A stretch of 64,000 nt of DNA from Linanthus parryae (GCA_023055425.1 JALGPY010000001.1:112201057-112265056); one strand, 5' to 3'; shown: positions 10,823 through 21,572, numbered from the stretch's first letter. Notes: generated by a model from the letters alone, not told the origin. Numbers and translations are program-made.

Positions 10823-13800
10823 CATAATTCAAGGTACATGAATACATCATTTAATGGAACTTCACAAAATTCCATGTCTTGATCTATTATATTACTTGTA
10901 CAGAGACCATAATGAGGTTTGGTCTAGGCTCATAGGTCTAGCGATGGTGTTACTTGTTAATGTCTTAAGTCATGATTAGTTCTATATAGTGACTTTCTTG
11001 TACTGTGTTTTTTTGCTGATTAAAACACTTCGAATTGGTTGTTTCAACAGGATATGAACAACCACGAGAGTGATCCAGAAGAATTTGCCAGAACACTCTG
11101 CAAAGATCTAGGAATCGAAGATCCTGAAGTTGGAGTAAGCAAATTTACCTTGTATTTAGCTGAAATTGGACTTAATATTTTGATATACCACTTATTTAAA
11201 CAACATATTACTATTTATTTTTCTGTTATAATTGTGTTGCAACTTAGGTTATTTGACTTTTAACAAGATCACTACAACTTTTCCCTTTCATCTTAATTCT
11301 AGTAGGGAACTTGAATGGTGTAAACTTTGCTAGGCTGGACCTTGGGATATCTCTCCCCGGAGAAACCTGTAGTAGATCCTGACTTCATAGTTCTCTTCCT
11401 GTGGTGTGGAATGGTTGGAGAAAGAACACTTTGCTTAGGTTATTTTTGTTTATTCATTTATTCTAGTGAAGATGAAGAAGTCCAGAAGTGGACTAAAGAG
11501 TAGCTACAATTCTGAGATGGACGTTTTGGCTGCAAGGAGGTTCTAGGAAGTGACCTGACATTAAAATATAAAAGTCATACTTTCATAAGGTCAAACTCAT
11601 GGCATTCAGCTAAGTTGATTTGAAAGGGAGCTACCTTTGACAAGTACTCCAGCATCCATGTCTTAGCTAAGCTGGACTGACTTGTCATAATTTTTCGAAT
11701 CAAAACCTTATGACGTATTGACTTTTATATTTTGAAGTAAGGATTTAAAGTTGGTGGGAGTATTCAATCATTGAAATAAATAAGATAGTTCTTGTTGCTT
11801 TAGTGCTTGCAGCAAACATAGTTCCACTTTGCTTTAAATAACATGCAATTTTTTTTTACTAAGAAGAGGTAACTACCAAAATGTTGGAGATTTTTTTCTC
11901 ACCAATCTACCACTACAATACTCTCTCCTTCCCGCGAAGGCAGTCCATTTTAAGATGTCCCAAGAAAGGTCATTCACTTTCTTTTTATAGCTTTAAAAGA
12001 TGGTGAAATTCCCAAAACACCCGTATATATGTATTGATGTTAGTCTTGAAAAAATAATAAAAAGATAGGAGAATGTAGGAAAGAGCATGTTAAAATTTGA
12101 ATTCAAATGCATTAATTGCATGTCTCCTTAAAATTTTATAGATCCCAAAATGGACAATCTTAGTGGGACGGAGAAAGTATACTTTTCGCATTTAAACAAC
12201 AGAATTTTTACATTATGAAGATGTAACTAACAAGATAAATTCAATCACTGGCAAAGGGGAAGGTTTGTCAAAACCAAGCCTTTAAAGGACTTAGCTGACC
12301 TTATACAGAGGCTCTTCTAGCAAGTAAAAACATGTGTGTATGAGACAAAAGATTTGAGTTTAGAATTAACATACAAGTATCCAACCTTCAGATTGAACCA
12401 ATAAATCAATGTGCTCAAGCCAAGGTCTAGGAAGACCCTCCTAATTTCTCAACTTCCATGCTAGGTCATGCAATAATTCTGGGACATCTGGGATAGTTTT
12501 ATCTTCACTACATCGGGTTTAGATACTCCTCTTCAGCAGTGGCGGAGCCAGGATTTGGGTGAAGGGGGGGCACAATTTTTTTTTAGGAGAGGGTATAGAT
12601 TTTTAACGAATAAAAAATTAAGATGATGTAATAAATATCATGATCTTTTTGTGTATTTATGAAAAATTAAAGGGCAATTATGTATATTAAATAAGTGACA
12701 TTTTTGTTGTCCAAAAAATACTTTTGTCGAGATTCGAAGTTTAATAAATACCTCAGTCTTTTGGTGTATTTATGAAAAACTAAGGGACAATTGTGTATAT
12801 TAAATAGTTGGGTGTATATGAAATAGTTGGAACTTTTTTTTCTCTAAAAAAATATTGTGGTCGAAAAGTGGTTCTGTTGAGACTCGAACCCAAGTAACAA
12901 GGCTTCCAATCGATCATTTTAACCGCTGGACTAGAGCTCAATTTGTGAGCTGAATGTGGGTACAGATATATATCTAGTAATAGCACAAATAAAAAAGAGC
13001 TAAAAAGAGCCTTTGCCGAGACTCGAACTCAAGAAACAGTCTTTCAAGCACAACTTTCTAACAGCTGGGGCACAGTACTATTCATGTCATTGTTGGAGGG
13101 GCACAAGTATCTATCAATACTGCAACGACTAAAAAAAGGATAAAAGAATAGGGGTATTCTAGTGTGCCCCTACATGGCTCCGCCCCTGCTCTTCAGCAAT
13201 GGGTTCGACACAGATGTAATCATCACGCCAGCTCACAGATCTTTCATATGAGCAACCCTCATTCTTTTCAATTGTAGCACATGCGAATTTTCTTGTGAGC
13301 TTCTCTTTGCCATTATTCTTTTCCTCTATATATCCCTCCACCTATCTTTGTCATGCACATTGGACATTGCTTGTTCCATTCTAGGTTTAGATTCTTTCTT
13401 TCTTGTCTTGCATATAACTTCTCCAGACCTTCTCAAGGCAACACACCGTGGACCTCCACTGCTCTGTTCCACAGAATATGATGATCTCTGACACTCCCGT
13501 TCTCGTCGAAGCTGACTAAATCAATCCATGAAATTAAGGAGGGAATTGTTATGTACCATCCTCCTTGTCTTTTGATAAGAATAAAAGAACTGGTTATGAC
13601 AGTCAGAGGTCAATCTATATCATCGCCGCCTTCAGAGAAAGGTTTCTCCACGACATGATAGTACATACCTAAGGACCAATGTAAGAGGCTCATCGCGGCA
13701 TGATGCCTTGGACTATAAAAGGGCACGTCTTTCCAAAGGCAAGGTCTTACTTAATTCACCAATCTGCCATCTCTCTCAAGGTTTCTTTAACTTTCCCTCT

Positions 13801-16800
13801 TCTCCTCTTCGGTGACTCCGCCTTAAGTAAAGAACTCGGGTCATTTTCCGACGTCTCACCACATGTAGAAAACCCCTTTGAAGGAAACCTCTCCGGCTGC
13901 ACCTCCTTCCATGCTAATCTTAGGATAGCTGTGCCATTATCAAAATATTAGTGCTTATTCTTATACAAAGACAAGTAGGACATAACAATTCCTTATTTCA
14001 AACTATGGGTTGTTTATTCAGTTCTTTCAACAGTAATGAGAAGTGTGTTAGAAATCGCCGTACTTTGTGGTACTGGAGGTTAGCGTATTACCTTGTGAAG
14101 GTCCGGAAAAGTTATAAGCACAACAAGAATGGATCTCGAGCTAGAATCGAACAGGCAATGTGCGAGACAAAGATGGGTGGAGGGACAATTGTTGAAGGAA
14201 CACCCATTTACAAAATGCATATAAGGAAAGAGATGAATGCCCAAGAGAATATCACGGGAAAACCCATAGTTGTGTTCAGGGGCGGATCCAGGATTTCCCC
14301 TCAGTGGGGGCTACATTTTAAGAAAATAAAATGTTAATGGATAAGCATAAATAACAAATGTTATTACCTAATATCAGTGGGGGCTAAATTCAATTTAGTG
14401 ATCATAATATAGGGTAAAATTTCAATTTAGAAAGCTGAGTGGGTGCTATAGTAGCCCTCACACTTCAAAGAGTACATCCGCCCTTGGATGTGTTGCAGTT
14501 CAATAAAGCAAGCCTTACTTACATGAATGATGTGAGTGGAATTTGTTCGTGATGATTACATCTATGTTGTAACATGACCTAGTCTGAGAGTTGAGGAGCG
14601 TCCTTCTAAACCTTGGCCTGAGCATTGGTGTAATGCTGTACTTGTTCAATCAGATCGCCAAATACTCGTATGTTAATTGTAATTACAATGATGATGATCA
14701 TTTAGATGCGATCTGGACATACTCAAGTATTTTGTTTGATTCACGCATGTTTTTGACTTAGCTAGAAGAGCCTCTGTAAGAAGGTCAAGCTATGTCCTTT
14801 AAAGCTTGATCTTACAAACCTTCCTCTTTTTTTTGTCCTTTGTCATGGAAGTTCTTTTGTTTGTTACCTCGTCTTACTTAATGGAAAAAAAACATTTTTA
14901 TTTAAATGCAAAAATATTTTGCTGTGGTACACATGACAATACATTTTGATGGCATCCTATATATTAGGAAGATATAGTTGTTTCTTGTGTATGGTATGTA
15001 TCAAGAGTCTGTCTAATCAAAGAAGGGGAGGAATTGATTTTGGACAAGAATGGGTTCAAGATCAGAGTATGGTTTTGATTGTTTTAAGGACGTTTAGGAG
15101 TTGTGGCTATTCTATGAATTGAACGTAAGACGCTTTATAAGTAGCTTGTTAAAGTTCCTCGAAGTAGGTGCAAGCTCTCCCTCGAAATAGGAATGGCTCT
15201 TCCAGCGGGTTTGGTTCCCCAATATCCTTAACCAATCTCGAAGACAATGGAAACGATGGTTATAGATTGTTAGGGAATTCAAGAATCAAATTCTAGTACC
15301 CTTGAGTATGACCAAGGTTGAGTTGCATCAAGCAAAGTCAAACAAAGATGTAAAAGTATGATATTTGTGAAGGCTGAACTGGCTCCCTTTGAACGATTGC
15401 AAGTCCGTATACACACGTACTTCTCTCATCCTAGTACAAAATGAGTAGTTTTAAATTAAAGCATAACTTACCCCTTAAAGTCAATCTAGCGACAAATGTA
15501 CGGATGAATTATATCAATTTACATAATAGAACCCATGGGTGCCTGACAGCTCATGACAATTAAACCTGAAATCATGGTAACTCCCCAGCATAACTGAACT
15601 CATTACTGACGTTTAAGGAATTCCTAGACCGGTCCATTCTTGTGTAGGTAGGACGTGCCAGATCGAGGTCTTTGTCTTAGAACCATTCCTGTTACTCCTT
15701 CATTAGACTTTTAGGGGTTGTCTCCATCAGAAAATTTGAAGCGAATGGATTCTTTAATGTCTATTGAGTTGGCTTTAGCAATGTATTTATAGAGGAACCA
15801 TAAAGTTTAAAGTGACGGCTTCAAAGTGATGAAGTCCTTGAAGGCTTTTATCATTTTATTGATGACTGGAGTCTTCTTTGGGACTAAAATTGGCCCCGTG
15901 GGTGCTTGACTGCTTGTTGGTCCAGAATGTGAATATTTTGTGCTTGTCATTTTCCTACCGCCGTGATAAAGATTGTATATAAAAAGGTGGTTGCGCAAGT
16001 GAAGTAGTGTGGAGTGGTTACATGGAAGTTTGCTTTCATATACTCGTGATTATGTTATCCGGAATTGTTCTTGCATTTATTGAGATAGATAAAGATTGGC
16101 ACCAGATATAGGCAATGGATCAAGTTTTTCACTATTCATCCCGAGGTTTTGGTGTATGGTGTATTATCATCCTTTTCCGTTTTGGACAATATAATGATTG
16201 AAGAACCATTCAAACAATGCATGGACTCAGACGGGGATGTTGATGGCTGTGTAGCTTTAAGTCATGAATTCTTCTAATTCCAATCACAGATATCACAAAT
16301 TATAAATGTGTTTTACAAGAGAAAGTTCTGTACTTCATCCAGAGTAGAATTTTGTTTGAAAGGTGAGTAGAGCATCACATGCATAATACAACTCTTCCTG
16401 CATAATGATATGGTTACTAAACATTTTCCTGGTAACTATATGGAGTTACTGACGGATATCAGTATTAAATTCTTTATTATAACTGGTTATGAACTCGCAA
16501 AGCATCTAAAAAGTGTCCATTTAATGCTTGGTTTCGGATTTGCAATTTGAGGTGCATCCATGAGTGACGTGCAAATATCTTCTCTTCATGTTTCTACTGT
16601 ACAAGGTGTTGAATCTGTTAAAGGTTGCAACCTCTCTGGGGTACCTAATGGTTTCATTTTGGCAAACTTAAAAAGTGTACTCCCGTTTTTAGGCTATGTC
16701 TGAAGGCTGAAGCTGTATATATACCAGCATATTGTTCTTTTTAGTGATGTGTGATTATCTTCACTTCATGCTTCTGTTGTATAAGGTGTTGAATTTGTTA

Positions 16801-16970
16801 ATGGCTGCAATCTCTCTGGGGTTACCTAATCGTTTCATTTTGGGAAAGTTGCGAAAGATTCCAAAAGTGTAATCCCGTTTTCTGACTATATTTGAAGCAT
16901 GAAGCTTTATATAAACTAGCGTATTACTCTTCTATAGTACATCAATATATATAAATAACGATGATTAAAA

Positions 16971-17017
<47 letters not shown>

Positions 17018-19171
17018 AAACTAGCATACTCTTGCCTAAAGACGAAAATTAGCACACTCTTGGCTAAAAGAATTTTGGTAAAATATACACGTGTTTGTGA
17101 AAAACAATAATTAACATTTCAAAAATATTTGAGATCAAGAAGTTGAGACAAATAGATAGTAAAAAAAATATATAGTAAAAACGCACAGTAAAATCATGTG
17201 AGAAGGGAAAAGTAGATAGTGATAAGAATAGTAAGAGTGGATGATGGTTAGTGGTGCGAAAGGAAGAAAGGAGAGAGAATGAGTGAGTACGCTTGAAGAT
17301 TCCTCTGGCCATGGCATCAAAATAATAACTTCCTTTTTATTTTATATTATTTATGTGGCATTGCGTATATCTGTATTCTATGAAAATAGCTTCTTTTAAC
17401 TTTTATTGCGGTACTTTCCTCGAAATCCTTGCATTTATCTTGAAAGGTCTTAAATAAAATATCAGTTATAATTTTTCTGCCGAAGGTAATGGCACAAATC
17501 TGCAATCAAAATGAGTCTTTTTGGAGGAGCTTTTGATATAAAAAGACAATATCTGTAGATTTGACATATACTTTCTCTTTAACATCCACATATTTCTCCA
17601 TTTATTATTAGTACGATTACTTTGTATAATAATGGATTAATCAGTACTTTGTTGCAGCCTGCAATTGCCGTTGCAATCAGGGAACAACTTTATGAGGTAA
17701 GGATGTGATGACCCTTGTGTTAATGTTCCTACTGGATTACTAGTTTGTACTATTTATTTGTATGTTGCTTATTATGTTACTGCCGTTGTGCAAGATTGCA
17801 ACGCAAAGTGTGGCTTCAGCAAGAGAAAGCAGAATAAGCAAGAAGGGCCGCAGAGGGGGTGAATTTCCCACCAGGTTTGTTTCACTTTACCTTTCTGGGG
17901 CAGACGAGTATTTAATACAATATGATTCAAGCAAGACTGATCAGTTTGTTATACTCTCTTTCCCTCTCTCAGAGTGGTAGGCGGTGTTTCACTGGACCTG
18001 ATGAAATCGTTTGGTTTCAGATCTAGCGTTATCAGGTAAGCGCATTCGTTCCCCACTTTTGTTATCAAGAAAATTATGGAATGCATTAGGTTTTGCAGTC
18101 AAGTTTTATAAGCAGAGGAAACAAGTCATGGTGACTTGGAAGGTTATAGATCTCAGTAATGACAGAAAATGTAGTAATTATGCGGTAACATGTAGAGTTG
18201 TCTGTCATAAACTCATAATAGCTCAAATTCTAATTCTGTTTGCTTTGATAATACAACTCCGACATTTATCAATGTTATTACAATTTTCACTATACATATT
18301 TTCTTTCAAAACATTGAATAAAAACTCAAGAACCGGTTATACAACTTTCTACAGGTACTAGCTTAGCCAAGTCTGCATTCTGCTGGGTAGACACGTTAAC
18401 TTACCCTTACTAGCTAACCAAACTAACTTCCGCCACTTTGTTTACATTTCTGGGGACCCATCTGAATTTCACTTTTTTCGTTCTGGTGGAGAGCTTTTGC
18501 ATCCTTCACTATATGGTTGAACTCCCAAACCAAATCTTTGTCAGAATTTAGAGCTTTCTAAACAACCTGATTGTCCCCTTCCAGAATGGCTTGCTCCGAA
18601 ACTAGATCTTTTGTGCTAAAACATGCAAGTCTCACTGCTTCAGCATCAGCTAACATAGAAGAACAATAGAAGATATGTCGCCACCTTCATCCACGATTCT
18701 ACCTTCATGGTCTTTTGCAAACCACCCAATAGTCATTTTCGGATCTGGAGCACCAAGTAGCATCCACATTGATTTTTAGAGCATTCGGGGAGATATCTGC
18801 CACTGTTCTTCTCTATTGGTTGCTGTGGAGTTACAAGAGTTTCTGATGCTTCACTATACATACTACAAAAATACTATATGTACTATAACTTAAATGTCCC
18901 AATACGGCCACATAATCTGCAATGATCTACCACTTTAAAGAGTATAACGTAGTGGACCCTTTGGCTAATGTGTGGCAGTGTAGGGATGTTTGGACCTCTA
19001 TGTTAGATGTGTAGTATTACTCTACATACTACTTATTTCATGTACCAATCTTTCTATTGCTTGTGCAGGAAGAGAAAAGAGTGGGACATTTATGAACCTA
19101 TTGTTGATATTCTCTCGCCTGAGGAAGTAGATGCCCTTGAAGCCAGGGAAGAGAGGAATGCCCGGACATGA
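5559..19171 (+). CDS. BSH: BSH (BUSHY), SNF5/INI1-type SWI/SNF chromatin-remodelling subunit
   Basis: Ten exons: 5559-5617, 5726-5814, 7243-7337, 7434-7505, 7642-7689, 11051-11134, 17658-17696, 17795-17874, 17973-18035 and 19069-19171. All introns are GT-AG and all phases agree, giving 243 aa, close to Arabidopsis BSH (about 240). Diagnostic stretches in order are LVPIRLDIELEGQRFRDAFTW, AKRTVKDLKLLPGFVTQIAQ, VPLKLDLRVNHTLIKDQFLW, DPEEFARTLCKDLGIEDPEV, AIAVAIREQLYE, SARESRISKKGRRG, VSLDLMKSFGFRSSV and EEVDALEAREERNART-stop. They cover both SNF5 repeats and the conserved C-terminal tail. SNF5 proteins are core scaffolds of the nuclear SWI/SNF complex. The first intron begins inside the ATG-TAA run, so exon 1 joins exon 2 through an ATT (Ile) codon where other BSH proteins, as I recall them, have Met. 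No break is visible; the gene appears intact. Introns 5 (3.4 kb) and 6 (6.5 kb) are swollen by transposons. Confidence 0.96.
6318..6600 (+). pseudogene. LINE reverse-transcriptase tail (zf-RVT domain) remnant in BSH intron 2
   Basis: The + strand reads ESVNHFLLHCPSVRSFWGLV, then in shifted frames VSEFLIAWGGFQVD and LTPLVFICIIWRVCDRETF. This is the order of conserved blocks (VNHLLLHC, W-G-, PL-IFW-IWRERN) found at the C-terminus of plant L1-type LINE polyproteins. Two frame changes and a stop make it dead. An A/T-rich tail near 6750-6770 could be the LINE 3' end. Confidence 0.72.
7810..8970. mobile_element. Non-autonomous Mutator-like element with long terminal inverted repeats, BSH intron 5
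   Basis: The left end (from GAACAATTGACACTTAACTA) and the right end, read in reverse, stay similar for about 270 bp, sharing TGACAAAACTGACA-, GTACATGCAGTT-, GGCGTTAGTGTTGTCC-like blocks. The element is flanked by an exact 9-bp direct repeat TATTGTTTT (7801-7809 and 8971-8979), the target size of Mutator-like elements. The ~600-bp core has only short open frames (longest at 8489-8710) and no transposase motif. It is carried in sense direction inside an intron. Confidence 0.9.
8980..11050. other. Rest of BSH intron 5: low-complexity and decayed repeat
   Basis: Part of intron 5. 9280-9620 is rich in CCA/ACC and 10020-10260 is rich in GGT/TGG, with a near-repeated unit (GTGGATATCATGGA at about 10032 and 10097). 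The opposite strand skew of the two blocks suggests arms of one old element, but I cannot define its ends. No coding domain is recognisable. Confidence 0.4.
10772..10819. repeat. Microsatellite (CTCA)n followed by (CA)n
   Basis: A few ACTC/TCAC units pass directly into about 18 uninterrupted CA dinucleotides. Confidence 0.93.
11135..11918. other. BSH intron 6, 5' part, no recognisable feature
   Basis: A GT donor at 11135 follows codon GGA. The sequence up to the first MITE has no sustained reading frame or repeat that I recognise. Confidence 0.5.
11921..12177. mobile_element. Stowaway-like MITE in BSH intron 6
   Basis: TA-flanked (11919-11920 and 12178-12179). The left end CTCTCTCCTTCCCGCG and right end GGGACGGAGAAAG are inverted versions of the Stowaway consensus CTCCCTCCGTCCC. 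Subterminal AGTCCATTTTAAGATGTCCC is mirrored by CCCAAAATGGACAATCTTAG. Related copies lie at 21138-21399 and, broken, at 59931-60540. Confidence 0.88.
12870..12940 (-). repeat. tRNA-like module 1 inside the hAT element
   Basis: The - strand has an A-box-like TAGTCCAGCGG near its start and a B-box-like GGTTCGAGTCTC about 45 nt later, at tRNA-like spacing. It does not form an obvious full cloverleaf with a discriminator, so I call it tRNA-derived or tRNA-like and not a tRNA gene. Confidence 0.5.
13008..13077 (-). repeat. tRNA-like module 2 inside the hAT element
   Basis: A second - strand unit about 140 bp from the first: GTGCCCCAGCTGTTAGAAAG, then GAGTTCGAGTCTCGGC, again A-box-like and B-box-like. 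A more worn B-box-like AACTTCGAATCTCGAC occurs at about 12725-12745, suggesting a third, older copy. Confidence 0.45.
13199..14268. other. BSH intron 6: possible LTR promoter fragment, otherwise unassigned
   Basis: Around 13548-13760, TGTTATGTACCATCC, a CTATAAAAGGG TATA-like box (about 13714) and a pyrimidine-rich stretch resemble an LTR promoter. No partner LTR was found. The open frame at 13951-14337 has no motif I recognise and runs into the next hAT element. Confidence 0.3.
14277..14486. mobile_element. Short hAT MITE in BSH intron 6
   Basis: The ends CAGGGGCGGATCCAGG and ACATCCGCCCTTG are related to the termini of the 12537-13188 element. The flanks GTTGTGTT (14269-14276) and GATGTGTT (14487-14494) are an 8-bp duplication with one mismatch. 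The 210-bp interior is AT-rich and has repeated AGTGGGGGCTA motifs near both ends. Confidence 0.85.
14495..16545. other. BSH intron 6, unassigned
   Basis: About 2 kb of intronic sequence with frequent stops in all frames. The - strand open frame at 15807-15998 is short and unrecognised. I see no delimited element. Confidence 0.45.
16561..16930. repeat. Diverged tandem duplication, unit about 180 bp
   Basis: Two head-to-tail units begin near 16561 and 16745. Shared blocks include TATCTTC-CTTCATG, AAGGTGTTGAAT-TGTTAA, GCAA-CTCTCTGGGG, ACCTAAT-GTTTCATTTTGG and GAAGCTTTATATA-like sequence. The second copy carries a small insertion near 16848. It lies within intron 6 of BSH. Confidence 0.8.
16975..17015. 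repeat. Microsatellite (TA)n
   Basis: About 20 uninterrupted TA dinucleotides in BSH intron 6. Confidence 0.95.
17016..17657. other. BSH intron 6, 3' end, no feature
   Basis: AT-rich intronic sequence ending in the acceptor TTGCAG at 17657. The overlapping - strand open frames at 17064-17320 are low-complexity Phe/Leu/Ser strings and are not supported. Confidence 0.55.
18485..18835 (-). pseudogene. LINE RNase H (RVT_3) remnant in BSH intron 9, antisense to the gene
   Basis: On the - strand, KINVDA, then (after a frameshift) IGWFAKDHEGR, SSMLADAEAVRLA, ILEGDNQVV and a block WEFNHIVKDAKAL. This is the pattern of the plant-LINE RNase H domain, with the acidic residues in NVDA, EAV and EGDN. 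A stop after NQVV and at least one frameshift show it is dead. It is unrelated to the intron 2 zinc-finger tail, which lies on the other strand. Confidence 0.75.
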
Positions 19172-20129
19172 TAGCCCGACCATTTCTGCTTACGCTGTTC
19201 CGTCTAGATTGATCACTGCCGCACAAAAGGTTAGTAATGGGGCCAAAATTATTAGTGCTATGTAGAAGATGTCCGAGGAAGAAACACATGGTAGTATTTC
19301 TATACGATAAATTTGTCTAGGGTGCGCTGTCTTCTGGTGTGAGATGATTGCAATATGATTCTTATCTCTAAAGTCAGCTTTACGGTTGGCCCTTGTGTCC
19401 GAATGGTTATAAGTTTCATTAACAATCTAAATATCCCATGTTTTTGGAATTGTTTGAAATGTGTTCCTGGGTGGGTGTCCCATAACAATATTGTCTTCTA
19501 GTTTTAGCATGTGCATACCATGTGGCTTCATTAACTAACTTTTGAGAGTAACATTGTACTGTTACTCGGTCCATTCGTGTAACGTCTTTAGCCACATAAC
19601 GAAAGTAGAGTATCTGTGGCTTTCTTGGACAAAATTTGAATGTTGCCCCATTTTGTTTTGGTAGAGCAATGTTTTTGCATCTTTGACGTGGGTTCTTCCT
19701 GATCTGAACTCCTATTTAGGGTTATTAGAAGTTATGGCTGAATTGCTAGTTGTAGTATGGATTGAGAGGAGTAGCCAGCCAAAATATGTACCATGATCGA
19801 AATACAATAATAGGGGGGATATTGGGACAAAGGTGTGAAAACAAGGATGTTTTAGAAACCTCATATGGTACTTTGAGAATCCACCTTTCGAACCTCAAGT
19901 CGGAAGTGAGATATCTGAAATATCCCCATTCTGATGTTTTTCCCCCAATCTCGCATGTTTTGTTTTTTTTTAATGCTCAAATTGCCTACCAATAGTATTT
20001 TTGTTGCTTCTTCTGATCGAGACCCTTTAGTCGATGTGTTTGAGAAGAGAAATTATTGGCTGCTCGAAAACTACCCCGTAAGCATGGACACATGGTGGAT
20101 ATAGGAGGAGATAGGAAAATCTAGATTCC
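19172..20129. other. Downstream of BSH: 3' UTR and spacer
   Basis: Directly after the BSH stop. The first few hundred bases presumably hold the 3' UTR; I cannot fix the polyadenylation site. No further gene is seen. Confidence 0.4.
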
Positions 20130-20132
20130 TAA

Positions 20133-20856
20133 GGCCTTGTTTGGGTAGATGATATGAGGGTGGAATATGATATGGTATTCCCCCCAATCAAATCCGGTGT
20201 TTGGGTGACGGAATACGGGAGGGGATATCATACCCCACCGTATCCCCTCTCTAAAATTTTGCCTTCGTTTCCTACAAATCGTATACCACTCTCTCATGGC
20301 ATAAGATAAGATATGATTTGGACACATTTTTGGGGAAAAAAAATACCCTCATCAACATTTTATAATTTAATGGTACAAAAAAGCACCAATATTCTCTCAT
20401 GTCCGTCTCTACCACTATTCATTCCTTAATGCTAATTTTAAGGAATCACCATCTTTAGTGCAGTGTTGATTTATGTTAATTTGAATGCTAATAAATGTTA
20501 TTGTATGCTAAATGTAAACAATAAACTAATTTAAGTAAAATAACAATATAATCATGTGTAAATAGTAGCTTAAGCATGTTATTTGGTAGTTTATAACCAA
20601 ATCCACCGCAATGTAGCAGGGTATTATGGTAATTTTTACGTTAACCATTCATCATATCCTCGAGAAATTTTTTAATGCTACAAAAGAGCACCACGTGGTG
20701 CTCTACATCCAATGAATGTCTGCCAATGACTCACAATGTATTTAAGTGTTGCACTTTAATTGGTTGTAGAGCACCGCGTGGTGCTCTTTTAGAGCATTAA
20801 AGAATTTCTCCATATCCTGCCTCATAGTGGTAGTATTTTACAACACCCAAACACAA
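20133..20856. mobile_element. Tourist-like MITE, TAA-flanked, with a palindromic element inside
   Basis: The left end GGCCTTGTTTGGGTAGATGA matches, in inverted form and with mismatches, the right end ACACCCAAACACAA. Subterminal GATATGAGG / CCTCATA and ATATGG / CCATAT are also mirrored. TAA flanks both sides (20130-20132 and 20857-20859). The outermost bases of the right end have decayed. The length of 724 bp is inflated by the insertion at about 20664-20810. Confidence 0.65.
20664..20810. mobile_element. Small fold-back element with two CACGTG-type palindromes
   Basis: The arms GAAATTTTTTAATGCT and AGCATTAAAGAATTTC are inverted repeats. Just inside each arm is a near-copy of an 18-bp palindrome: GAGCACCACGTGGTGCTC (20686-20703) and GAGCACCGCGTGGTGCTC (20769-20786). 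The first contains a perfect G-box CACGTG. About 147 bp, non-coding, nested in the Tourist-like element. Confidence 0.75.
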
Positions 20857-21137
20857 TAAATGCATGTTTGGAAGCACTTCTTAAAAAATGATTGTATAAA
20901 AGCTGTTTTTTCCTTTCCAAAAACACGTTTGGGAGAGGAAAACAACAGTGTTCCTGGAAACACCATATATTGTGGTTGTTTTTTTCCGTACTTTATGTGG
21001 CTAAGACACATTCCCAATTTTGATGACGCATTAAATAACAACTACATACCGTTGTTGAATGTACGAAATGATGATAGAGTGAATTCACACTGATATTTAA
21101 CAGCGTTGCTAAATGTGTTTTTTTGATTAAACACATA

Positions 21138-21399
21138 CTCCTTCCGTCCCGCAAAGAAAGTTCATATTTCTATTTTGGTATGTCCCAAAATGACTGTTCA
21201 CTTACATTTTCAAGGTAAAAAATACAATGAAGTTACAATACTACCCATTCATATTCAATGAACCTAGTCTTGGAGAAAATAAAATCAAGAATAATAGTGG
21301 AAATAGCTTGTCAAAAACTTGTAGTGGGATCCATTAATTGCATGTCTCCAAAAAAAGTTGTAGTTTCAAAAATAGGCTATCTTTGCCGGACAGAGAGAG
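21138..21399. mobile_element. Stowaway-like MITE
   Basis: Flanked by TA (21136-21137 and 21400-21401). The left end CTCCTTCCGTCCCGCAAAGA and right end GCCGGACAGAGAGAG form inverted termini that continue for about 40 bp. It is a sister of 11921-12177 and of the broken copy from 59931. The interior block GGAGACATGCAATTAATG, read on the - strand, is nearly identical to that at about 60398. Confidence 0.9.
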
Positions 21400-21572
21400 T
21401 ACCAAGTAGTTTTTTGATTTTGTTTTTAAAGTTCTTTTTTTAAGTATGTATTTTTCACTTTTTTTAAACGGATACAAAAGAAAGTTTTAAAGCAGCATAT
21501 CATATCCTGCTTTATCCACAATATACATATCACACCTCACCTCTGAACATACAACTTTCCATCTCACTTATC

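Larger units (their letters stand above)
12537..13188. mobile_element. Non-autonomous hAT element in BSH intron 6, 8-bp target duplication
   Basis: Termini CAGTGGCGGAGCCAGG and CATGGCTCCGCCCCTG are inverted repeats with few mismatches. Both sides carry CTCTTCAG (12529-12536 and 13189-13196), the 8-bp duplication expected of hAT elements. The 652-bp interior lacks a transposase but contains tandem tRNA-like modules on the - strand. 'Variable G(C/T)GGCGGAGCCAGG' ends are widespread in plant genomes. Confidence 0.9.

Noticed and set aside
12870..13077. Genuine tRNA genes
   Set aside because: Boxes are recognisable but the acceptor stem and full cloverleaf are not convincing by eye; annotated only as tRNA-like.
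17064..17320. Overlapping - strand open frames rich in Phe, Leu and Ser
   Set aside because: Intronic low-complexity sequence with no motif or splice partner.
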